This document shows, piece by piece, positions 1-5,193 of a stretch of 7,552 nucleotides of DNA. Made by a program: the position numbers and the translations under genes. This DNA is from Sphingobium sp. Its GTDB lineage: Bacteria > Pseudomonadota > Alphaproteobacteria > Sphingomonadales > Sphingomonadaceae. The number at the start of each line of letters is the position of its first letter. Position 1 is the stretch's first letter. Below the pieces are notes generated by a model. That model did not search any database, was not told where the DNA came from, and saw only the letters and a program-made list of their open reading frames with translations. Location of the stretch: positions 1-7,552 of the forward strand of contig JAGVJS010000143.1 of the NCBI GenBank assembly GCA_020051025.1. The letters are read 5' to 3'.

Positions 1-348
1 ATCGCCCATTCGCTGTTCCACCTGCTGGGCGTGCTGGATGCCGACCAGATCAGCGCCGGTCGCGCCGTGCTGGTGGTCGCGCTTTATGTCGCCTTCGGCC
101 TCGTCGCGCTGGCGATCGACCGGCGCGCATTGCTGGTGTCGAGCCTCGCCTATGTCCTCTTCGCCCTCTACGCCCTGTTCCGGCAGGCGGGTGCGGTGGA
201 GCTGTCCTGGGCGCTGACCGCGCTGGTGATCGGATCGGCGCTGCTGCTGCTGTCGGCGCTGTGGCACCATGCCCGCGCGCGGATCGTCCACGGCCTGCCG
301 GATATCGTGACGCAGCGCCTGCCCTATCTGGATCGGGCGGCGGTTTAA
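1..348 (+). CDS. C-terminal part of a polytopic membrane protein (5' end outside window)
   Basis: The reading frame is open from base 1 and ends at TAA 346-348, giving 115 residues; the true start lies to the left of the window. A GTG at 31 is the first start-like codon, but the frame continues upstream in the same style, so a truncated gene is more likely than a 105-aa protein. Three hydrophobic segments are visible at about residues 22-39, 43-60 and 68-88. They are separated by short polar turns (IDRR, RQAGAVE) and followed by a basic tail with HHARAR and a proline-containing end. This shows an integral inner-membrane protein, but I do not recognise the family and assign no function. The gene is followed 36 bp later by a strong intrinsic terminator, so it is the last gene of its transcript. 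Confidence 0.75.
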   Translation: MAHSLFHLLGVLDADQISAGRAVLVVALYVAFGLVALAIDRRALLVSSLAYVLFALYALFRQAGAVELSWALTALVIGSALLLLSALWHHARARIVHGLPDIVTQRLPYLDRAAV

Positions 349-384
349 GAGGGCGCGGAGGGTCACGGCAAAGTCACGGTCAGG

Positions 385-425
385 TCAGGCCAGCGAAGTT
401 CACACCATCGCTGGCCTGATTTTTT
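385..425 (+). terminator. Intrinsic (Rho-independent) terminator of the membrane-protein gene
   Basis: A perfect 12-bp stem (arms TCAGGCCAGCGA at 385-396 and TCGCTGGCCTGA at 408-419) encloses an 11-nt loop. It is followed directly by six T residues (420-425) on the + strand. There is no matching T run on the minus-strand side, so it should act on rightward transcription from the gene ending at 348. Confidence 0.9.
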
Positions 426-800
426 GGGGCTTTTGCGCCGGCTATGCGCCACCAAGGCGCCCGCCACGCAGCACCTGCGCGCCTCCAGCATCTCCCTTTC
501 ATCACGGCTGCGCGCCTGTCGGGTCACAGCAACGCGCCATAAACGCGACGGGTGGGTCACGGCGCAAGGGCGTGAAAGGCGGAGGCGGAGCAGGCTCATC
601 CGACAGGATAGATCAAAGATTATCCTACATTGGAAGGGCGATGATGGCGCGGCGGATATCGGCCAAAAGCGGACAATCTGTGCTCCTGCGAAAGCAGGAG
701 CCTAGGGGCGGTCTAGCGCTTCTTTGCCCTGGGTTCCTGCCTTCGCAGGAACACGGCTTAGTTGAAACCCGACCGTCCGCTTCCCACCCTTCCCCGCCGC
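426..800. other. Gene-free interval with repeat-like structures
   Basis: About 375 bp separate the terminator from the end of the DUF2794 gene. Open frames exist on both strands but lack ribosome binding sites and recognisable domains, and they are rich in Arg, Ala, Pro and Cys as expected of chance frames in GC-rich DNA. One minus-strand frame (363-599, 78 codons) runs through the terminator stem. Visible structure comprises a 9-bp dyad with one bulged base at 605-626 and the paired hairpins at 680-754. I see no tRNA-like or other recognisable RNA gene. The stretch next to the hairpins (about 780-800) is pyrimidine-rich on the + strand and carries no further signal. Confidence 0.6.
680..754. 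repeat. Paired hairpins forming one large imperfect inverted repeat (REP/BIME-like)
   Basis: Two 20-nt perfect hairpins are present. The first, at 682-701, has an 8-bp stem GCTCCTGC/GCAGGAGC with loop GAAA. The second, at 733-752, has an 8-bp stem GTTCCTGC/GCAGGAAC with loop CTTC. The second unit is an inverted copy of the first: the 28-nt arms 680-707 and 727-754 match with four mismatches, all transitions, around a 19-nt centre. Two small palindromes in head-to-head orientation in an intergenic gap is the layout of REP/BIME elements. It lies just downstream of the minus-strand cysE-DUF2794 unit, so it could stabilise or help end that transcript, although no T run follows it on that strand. 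Confidence 0.6.
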
Positions 801-1142
801 TCAATCCTCCACGATCCGCAGCAGCTTGCGCTCCACAGGCGCCAGCACGCCCTGCAATTCCTGGCCGCGTTTCAGCACTTGTCCGCCTTCGCCGACCAGT
901 GCCCACATGCCCTGACGATGGCGCAGCGCGGGGCGTTTTTCGATGCGATATTCGGGGCGTTCGGCGGAGCGGCGGAACGCGCTGAAGATCGCGGCTTCGC
1001 GGCCCATGTCCATGGCATAGTCGCGCCAGTGGCCGGCCGACACCATCCGGCCATACAGGTCCATGATCCGCTGCAATTCCAGCCGGTCGAACCCGACCTG
1101 GCCACCCGCCCCTGCCTGTGGAAACGGCGTCACATTGGTCAT
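801..1142 (-). CDS. DUF2794 family protein
   Basis: This is a 113-aa soluble protein whose residues 18-111 look like the DUF2794 family (Pfam) of alphaproteobacteria: FDRLELQRI, LYGRMVSAGHWRDYAMD, AIFSAFRRSAERPEYRIEK, then RQGMWALV and LKRGQELQGVL. No function is established for the family and I see no catalytic motif, signal peptide or membrane segment. The first 17 residues are Gly/Ala-rich and variable-looking. The ATG at 1140-1142 shares its A with the TGA of the upstream cysE gene (TGATG), so translation is probably coupled to cysE and the two form one transcript. The nearest SD-like sequence (GGAG) lies about 14 nt upstream, which fits reinitiation rather than independent loading. The full length matches what I expect for the family, and the stop is TGA at 801-803. 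Confidence 0.85.
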   Translation of the reverse strand: MTNVTPFPQAGAGGQVGFDRLELQRIMDLYGRMVSAGHWRDYAMDMGREAAIFSAFRRSAERPEYRIEKRPALRHRQGMWALVGEGGQVLKRGQELQGVLAPVERKLLRIVED

Positions 1143-1858
1143 CAGGCCCGGCCGCGCTCCCTGAACAGCGGTGCGTCGTCATCGGGGAAGCCCGGCCTTT
1201 GCCGTTCCGCCATCAGTTCGGCCAGGCGCTTCTGCAACTGTTCGACCTCGCACTGAAGCAGTTCCAATTTCTGCTTTTCCGGGTCGAAACAGTCCGAACA
1301 GGGCGTGCCATAGGGAACGAAGTCACGCTGATAGGCCGTCACATCGACCAGCATCGCGCGGGCCGGAATGCCGACCATGGTGGCGCCTTCGGCCACATCC
1401 TTGGTCACGACCGCATTGGCGCCGACGCGCGCGCGCGCGCCGACCTGAATAGGACCCAGCACCTGCGCGCCCGATCCGACGATCACGCCGTCCTGTAAGG
1501 TCGGGTGACGCTTACCGGCGATGCCGTTGGCCGGATCGGTGCCGCCCAGCGTCACATTCTGATACAGGGTAACGTCGTCGCCGATCACCGCCGTTTCGCC
1601 GATCACGGTGAAGCCATGGTCGATGAAGAAGCGCTTGCCGATCTGAGCGCCGGGATGAATGTCATTCCCGGTCAGGAAGCGGGCCAGATGATTGATCGCG
1701 CGGGCGAAGAAGAAGAGATTCGCCCGGTAGAGACGGTGCGCCACACGATGGAAGGCGAGCGACCAGACACCGGGATAAAGCAGGATTTCGGCGCGGGACC
1801 GGGGCGCGGGATCGCGGCTCTTCACCGAATCCAGATAGGCAATAAGGCTGCGCACCAT
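1142..1858 (-). CDS. cysE: Serine O-acetyltransferase (EpsC/CysE type)
   Basis: The enzyme transfers acetyl from acetyl-CoA to L-serine to give O-acetylserine, the carbon skeleton for cysteine, in the cytoplasm. From the chosen start the protein has 238 aa. A helical N-terminal part (1-62) leads into a left-handed beta-helix of hexapeptide repeats (about 64-165). The catalytic dyad appears as Asp66 (NDIHPG) and His81 (IDHGF), 15 residues apart as in E. coli CysE Asp143/His158; GETAVIG, NVTLGGT and GKRHP follow. The C-terminus is extended, with a CxxC pair (Cys187, Cys190) and a likely coiled coil at about 193-220, ending RGRA. An upstream ATG at 1942 would add 28 residues, but it lacks a good ribosome site, whereas ATG 1858 has AGGGA 7 nt upstream and begins with the usual MVRSLIAYLDS. 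It is the first gene of a pair with DUF2794 and is divergent from the TauE/SafE gene. Confidence 0.93.
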   Translation of the reverse strand: MVRSLIAYLDSVKSRDPAPRSRAEILLYPGVWSLAFHRVAHRLYRANLFFFARAINHLARFLTGNDIHPGAQIGKRFFIDHGFTVIGETAVIGDDVTLYQNVTLGGTDPANGIAGKRHPTLQDGVIVGSGAQVLGPIQVGARARVGANAVVTKDVAEGATMVGIPARAMLVDVTAYQRDFVPYGTPCSDCFDPEKQKLELLQCEVEQLQKRLAELMAERQRPGFPDDDAPLFRERGRA

Positions 1859-1865
1859 GCGAACG

Positions 1866-1870
1866 TCCCT
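1866..1870 (-). promoter_or_regulatory. Ribosome binding site that decides the cysE start
   Basis: On the minus strand AGGGA lies 7 nt before the ATG at 1858. The alternative ATG at 1942 has only GCAGG immediately against it, which is too close to serve. This favours the 238-aa product over the 266-aa one. Confidence 0.6.
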
Positions 1871-2039
1871 GATCGTTTCAACCGTTGTTATGAGCAACGC
1901 ATATAAGGGAATGAGCGCATCTTTTCCAGATGGTGACGTCATGCCTGCTTTTGCGCCACAAATAGAAACTTGCTTGGCCGCTCAGGATATTCCAATCATG
2001 AGAGTAGACAATTAGACATGTGCGGATGAAGGGTATCGG

Positions 2040-2813
2040 ATGATCGACACATTGATCGCCAATTTCGGCGACATCTGGCCCTTCATCCTGGTCGGATTCG
2101 GGGCGCAGGTGATCGACGGCGCGCTGGGCATGGCCTATGGCGTGATATCCAGCACGCTGCTGCTGACGCTGGGCGTACCGCCCAGCCGCGCTTCGGCCAG
2201 CGTCCATGTCGCTGAAACCTTCACCACTGGCGTGTCCGCGATCAGCCATATCCTGCACCGCAATGTCGACTGGAAGCTGTTTTCACGGCTGATCATTCCC
2301 GGCGTGATCGGCGGGGTGGCGGGTGCCTATATATTGTCGAACATCGACGGCGCGGTCGTGAAGCCGCTGGTCCAGATCTATCTGGCGTCGATCGGCCTCT
2401 ACCTCATCTGGCGCGGATTCCACCTGCCGCCCAAGCCGCGCGATCCCAAATGGGTGACGCCGCTGGGGCTGGTCGGCGGCTTCATGGATGCGTCGGGCGG
2501 TGGCGGCTGGGGACCGGTGGTGACGTCCAACCTGCTGCTGCAAGGGTCCAGCCCGCGCCATACCATCGGCACGGTCAATACGGTCGAGTTCATTCTGACT
2601 ACCGCGATCAGCCTGACCTTCCTGCTGCATCTGGGCTGGGAAGCCTTCACCACTTACACGCTGGGCCTGCTGATCGGCGGGGTGGTGGCGGCGCCGTTCG
2701 GCGCGATGCTGGCGCGGCATGTCGCGCCGCGCATCCTGTTTTCGGCGGTGGGCGTGATCCTGACGCTGACGTCGCTGTTCGGCGTGGGCAAATGGCTTGG
2801 ATTTATCGGCTGA
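2040..2813 (+). CDS. TauE/SafE-family membrane transporter (putative sulfite/sulfur-anion exporter)
   Basis: This is a 257-aa integral membrane protein with around eight hydrophobic segments. The two halves are visibly related, as is typical of the TauE/SafE family. Residues 19-96 contain GFGAQVIDGALGMAYG, then VAETFTT and a His, then W78 and GVIGGVAGA. Residues 143-222 contain GLVGGFMDASGGGGWGP, then TVEFILTT and a His, then W200 and LIGGVVAAPFGA. Family members are proposed to export sulfite, sulfoacetate or other sulfur-containing organic anions, but substrates of most are unproven; sulfite here is an inference helped by the divergent cysE. ATG 2040 is preceded by GAAGGG (2028-2033) at 6-nt spacing. 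The gene ends 39 bp before the OxyR-type regulator on the same strand, with no terminator between, so the two may be co-transcribed. Confidence 0.9.
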   Translation: MIDTLIANFGDIWPFILVGFGAQVIDGALGMAYGVISSTLLLTLGVPPSRASASVHVAETFTTGVSAISHILHRNVDWKLFSRLIIPGVIGGVAGAYILSNIDGAVVKPLVQIYLASIGLYLIWRGFHLPPKPRDPKWVTPLGLVGGFMDASGGGGWGPVVTSNLLLQGSSPRHTIGTVNTVEFILTTAISLTFLLHLGWEAFTTYTLGLLIGGVVAAPFGAMLARHVAPRILFSAVGVILTLTSLFGVGKWLGFIG

Positions 2814-2838
2814 GCCTCTTATATTCGGCTTTCTGATC

Positions 2839-2844
2839 GAGGAA
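2839..2844 (+). promoter_or_regulatory. Ribosome binding site of oxyR
   Basis: GAGGAA is placed 8 nt before ATG 2853. It is a strong Shine-Dalgarno match in the 39-bp gap after the TauE/SafE gene and fixes the oxyR start. It also shows that oxyR does not depend on translational coupling to the upstream gene. Confidence 0.65.
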
Positions 2845-2852
2845 GACGATAA

Positions 2853-3782
2853 ATGTCCAGTTACCTGCCCACATTGAAGCAGCTGCAATATCTGGCTGCG
2901 CTGAAGGAACAGGGGCATTTCGGCAAGGCGGCCGATAGCTGCTTCGTGACGCAATCGACCCTGTCGGCCGGCATCCGCGAACTGGAGTCGCTGATCGGCG
3001 TCACCCTGGTGGAACGGACGCGGCGGGTGGTGCGCTTCACCGCGCTGGGCGACCGGATCGTGGAGAAGGCGCATCGCGTGCTGCGCGAGGCGGAGGAACT
3101 GGCGGCGATCGCGCAGGCGTCCGGCAAGCCGCTGAGCGGGGAATTGCGCATGAGCGTAATTCCGACTATCGCGCCCTTCCTGTTGCCGCGCCTGCTGCCC
3201 CGGCTGCGCAGCGAACGGCCCGAACTGAAACTCTATCTGCGCGAGGAGACGAGTCAGGCGGCGATCGAGTCGTTGCGCCATGGCAATGTCGATTGCGTAC
3301 TGCTCGCCCTGCCCTTCCCCATGGGCGACATGGACAGCGAGATATTGTTCGCCGACCGGCTCTATGTCGCCTTTCCAAAGGACGAGCCGAGCAATCCGCC
3401 CGAGTGGATCGGGCCGGACATGATCGATGAAAGCAAGCTGTTGCTGCTGGAGGACGGGCATTGCCTGAAGGATCATGCGCTGGCGGCCTGTAACCGGCCC
3501 GACCTGCGCGCCAGCACGACGATGATGGGCACGTCGCTGCATACGCTGATTCAGATGGTCGACAATGGGCTGGGTGTGACGATGATCCCGGAAATGGCGA
3601 TCGCCGGCGGGATATTGGAGCATACCAAGATCACCGCGCGGCCGCTGGATTCGCAGCGGTCCTCGCGCGATATCGCGCTGGTGTGGCGCAGGAACAGCCC
3701 GCGGGAGAAGGAATTCCGCCTGCTGTCAGGGATTTTGCGGGACGCGGCGGCGACCAGTTGCCGCTTGCCAGAGGCGGCCTGA
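2853..3782 (+). CDS. oxyR: OxyR-type LysR family regulator (peroxide-responsive)
   Basis: This is a 309-aa transcription factor, close to the 305 aa of E. coli OxyR. Residues about 5-65 form the LysR winged helix-turn-helix (LKQLQYLAALKEQGHFGKAA, then TQSTLSAGIRELE). A linker helix follows to about 90, and from about 95 the periplasmic-binding-like effector domain (GELRMSVIPTIAPFLLPRLL). The redox pair is kept: Cys204 in LLLEDGHC and Cys213, nine residues apart as E. coli Cys199/Cys208. The protein should therefore form a disulfide on H2O2 exposure and activate peroxide defence genes. Extra cysteines are at 30 and 148. ATG 2853 has GAGGAA (2839-2844) 8 nt upstream. No katG, ahpC or other classical target is adjacent; the upstream neighbour is the TauE/SafE transporter. 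The stop lies 17 bp from that of the convergent moaE. Confidence 0.9.
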   Translation: MSSYLPTLKQLQYLAALKEQGHFGKAADSCFVTQSTLSAGIRELESLIGVTLVERTRRVVRFTALGDRIVEKAHRVLREAEELAAIAQASGKPLSGELRMSVIPTIAPFLLPRLLPRLRSERPELKLYLREETSQAAIESLRHGNVDCVLLALPFPMGDMDSEILFADRLYVAFPKDEPSNPPEWIGPDMIDESKLLLLEDGHCLKDHALAACNRPDLRASTTMMGTSLHTLIQMVDNGLGVTMIPEMAIAGGILEHTKITARPLDSQRSSRDIALVWRRNSPREKEFRLLSGILRDAAATSCRLPEAA

Positions 3783-3799
3783 CACCAAACTCTGTTAAG

Positions 3800-4243
3800 T
3801 TAGCCCTTCCAGCCCTGCGCTTTCGCCTCATCCTCGGCGCGGGCGGCGACCCAGCTCGTTGCGCCTCCCTCGAAATGCTCCTTCTTCCAGAAGGGTGCGT
3901 GCGACTTCAGCCAGTCTATGAGGAAGGCGCAGCTTTCCAGTGCGGCAGCGCGGTGGCGGGAAGCAGTGCCGACGAAGACGATGCGCGCGCCCGGTTCCAG
4001 CCGGCCGAAGCGATGGATGACACTGACGCCCAGCAGCGGCCAGCGGGCCATGGCTTCGTCCACGATACGGTCGACCTGCCCCTGCGTCATGGCCGGATAA
4101 TGTTCCAGTTCCAGCGCGATCAGGCCACCCTCGCCGCGCACCACGCCAGTGAAGCTCGCCACGCCGCCGCCGCCCAGTGATTCGAGCGCAGACAATTCGG
4201 CGGCAACGTCGAAATCCTGCGGCTGGATTGCGATCCGCTTCAT
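3800..4243 (-). CDS. moaE: Molybdopterin synthase large (catalytic) subunit MoaE
   Basis: MoaE converts cyclic pyranopterin monophosphate to molybdopterin, taking sulfur from the thiocarboxylated C-terminus of MoaD, in the cytoplasm. The 147-aa product is of normal family length and has the typical landmarks: FTGVVR (31-36), LELEHYPAM (44-52), HRFGRLEPGARIVFVGTASRHR (77-98), and LKSHAPFWKKE (112-122). Within the last block Lys113 and Lys120 correspond to the active-site lysines 119 and 126 of E. coli MoaE. The ATG overlaps the moaD stop by four bases (ATGA), so the two partner subunits are translationally coupled. The stop is TAA, 17 bp from the end of convergent oxyR. Other Moa genes (moaA, moaC) are not in the window. 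Confidence 0.95.
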   Translation of the reverse strand: MKRIAIQPQDFDVAAELSALESLGGGGVASFTGVVRGEGGLIALELEHYPAMTQGQVDRIVDEAMARWPLLGVSVIHRFGRLEPGARIVFVGTASRHRAAALESCAFLIDWLKSHAPFWKKEHFEGGATSWVAARAEDEAKAQGWKG

Positions 4244-4494
4244 CCGCCCGTCACCGGGGGGAAGAGCGCCACTTCACGCGCATCGCCGATGACCGTGTCG
4301 AGCGAGACGAAACGCTGGTCGATCGCCGCGCGCAGTTTCGTGGGATCGCTCAACGCCTGCGCATAGCCACCGCCCCGCCCGGCCAGTTCCGCGATCAGGT
4401 CGGCGACCGTCGCGCCCGGTGCGGGACGTTCGATCCGTTCCTCGTCGCGGCCGATGCTTTCGCGCACCCAGGCGAAATAGACCAGCGCCAGCAC
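4240..4494 (-). CDS. moaD: Molybdopterin synthase sulfur-carrier subunit MoaD
   Basis: MoaD is a small ubiquitin-like protein. Its C-terminal Gly-Gly is adenylated, converted to a thiocarboxylate and delivered to MoaE. The product is 84 aa and ends in the characteristic EVALFPPVTGG, with Gly83-Gly84 as the last residues. The N-terminal strand LALVYFAWVRESIG and the central ATVADLIAEL match the ubiquitin-like fold. The chosen start is GTG at 4492-4494, four bases after the pgsA stop; no clear Shine-Dalgarno sequence is visible, so translation probably depends on coupling to pgsA. The 3' end overlaps moaE by four bases. The pgsA-moaD-moaE order is common in alphaproteobacteria. Confidence 0.92.
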   Translation of the reverse strand: MLALVYFAWVRESIGRDEERIERPAPGATVADLIAELAGRGGGYAQALSDPTKLRAAIDQRFVSLDTVIGDAREVALFPPVTGG

Positions 4495-4498
4495 AGGA

Positions 4499-5062
4499 TC
4501 AGTCCATATGCCGGATGCCGACGCGCAGATAATCCCAGCCGGTGATCAGGGTCAGGATCGCGGCGGCCCACAGCGTCACGATGCCCACAATCTGCACGAA
4601 GGGGAATTGCGGCACCGCGCCGGCCAGGATCAGCGCGCCCAGCGCGATGATCTGGCAGGTCGTCTTCCATTTGGCGAGGCGGGACACCGGCACCGACACC
4701 TGCAAGCCGGCGAGAAATTCGCGCAGGCCCGAGACGGCAATTTCGCGCAGCAGGATGATCATCGCCGCGGCGATATGGATGCCGGTGATATCGCGCGTCG
4801 CCGCCAGCATCAGGATGACCGCGCCGACCATGATCTTGTCCGCGATCGGATCGAGGAAGACGCCCAGTTTCGACACCGTCCCCTGCGCGCGGGCCAGATA
4901 GCCGTCGAAATAATCGGTGATGCCCATCAGGCAATACAGGCCGAACGCCAGCGCATAGCCGGTGGTCCAGCGCGCGCCGAGTTCAGCCGGCCACAGGAGC
5001 GCCACCAGCAGCGGCACGGTGAAGATGCGCGAAAGCGTCAGCAAATTGGGCAGCGTCAGCAT
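4499..5062 (-). CDS. pgsA: CDP-diacylglycerol--glycerol-3-phosphate 3-phosphatidyltransferase
   Basis: PgsA makes phosphatidylglycerol phosphate from CDP-diacylglycerol and glycerol 3-phosphate in the inner membrane, the first committed step towards phosphatidylglycerol and cardiolipin. From ATG 5062 the product has 187 aa and several hydrophobic helices. The CDP-alcohol phosphatidyltransferase signature D-x2-DG-x2-AR-x8-G-x3-D-x3-D is complete, with Asp50, Asp53, Gly67, Asp71 and Asp75 (DYFDGYLAR ... GVFLDPIAD). The open frame extends upstream to a TTG at 5119, but MLTLPNLLTLSRI is the standard N-terminus of the family, so the inner ATG is preferred even though no clear ribosome site precedes it. 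It is the first gene of the pgsA-moaD-moaE cluster and is divergent from the LplT-like transporter. Confidence 0.93.
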   Translation of the reverse strand: MLTLPNLLTLSRIFTVPLLVALLWPAELGARWTTGYALAFGLYCLMGITDYFDGYLARAQGTVSKLGVFLDPIADKIMVGAVILMLAATRDITGIHIAAAMIILLREIAVSGLREFLAGLQVSVPVSRLAKWKTTCQIIALGALILAGAVPQFPFVQIVGIVTLWAAAILTLITGWDYLRVGIRHMD

Positions 5063-5124
5063 GGCCGCGAAGTGCCACAGTCCGGGACAGTGCACAAGCG
5101 CGACCGTATCCCTGCGCAACGCTA

Positions 5125-5154
5125 TTGGACATAGACGCCGCCAGCGGCTAGACC
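5125..5154 (+). promoter_or_regulatory. Candidate sigma-70-type promoter of the MFS gene
   Basis: TTGGAC at 5125-5130 and GCTAGACC at 5147-5154 are separated by 16 nt. Together they resemble the alphaproteobacterial housekeeping consensus described for Caulobacter (TTGACGS, then GCTANAWC), with the second element matching at 7 of 8 positions. The site is 40 bp upstream of the MFS ATG in the 131-bp gap between divergent genes. This is motif matching only. Confidence 0.45.
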
Positions 5155-5193
5155 CCGCCCCGGTCGTTAACGGGAAAGAAGACCCCCTATTCC

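Noticed and set aside
680..754. Hairpin pair as the intrinsic terminator of the cysE-DUF2794 transcript
   Set aside because: No T run follows either hairpin on the minus strand, so a standard Rho-independent terminator is not supported; it is kept as a repeat.
762..1256. 164-codon + strand open frame over DUF2794 and the cysE end
   Set aside because: It is antisense to two coupled, recognisable genes and has no ribosome site or domain.
1426..1440. 15-nt alternating CG run as a Z-DNA or slippage site
   Set aside because: It lies inside cysE and is simply the coding of an Ala-Arg-Ala-Arg stretch in GC-rich codon usage; the frame is intact.
1859..1942. Longer 266-aa version of serine acetyltransferase starting at 1942
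   Set aside because: It has no properly spaced ribosome site and the added 28 residues lack family similarity; ATG 1858 has AGGGA at 7-nt spacing.
1859..2039. Clear promoters or OxyR sites in the cysE/TauE gap
   Set aside because: I looked for -35/-10 pairs, the GCTANAWC element and ATAG/CTAT-type OxyR half-sites on both strands and found only weak matches with poor spacing.
2283..3623. 446-codon minus-strand open frame antisense to the TauE/SafE and oxyR genes
   Set aside because: It spans two well-supported genes on the other strand and has an Arg/Gln/His-rich composition without any domain.
5063..5119. Longer PgsA starting at a TTG at 5119
   Set aside because: The start codon is rare and the extra residues are atypical; MLTLPNLLTLSRI is the normal family N-terminus.
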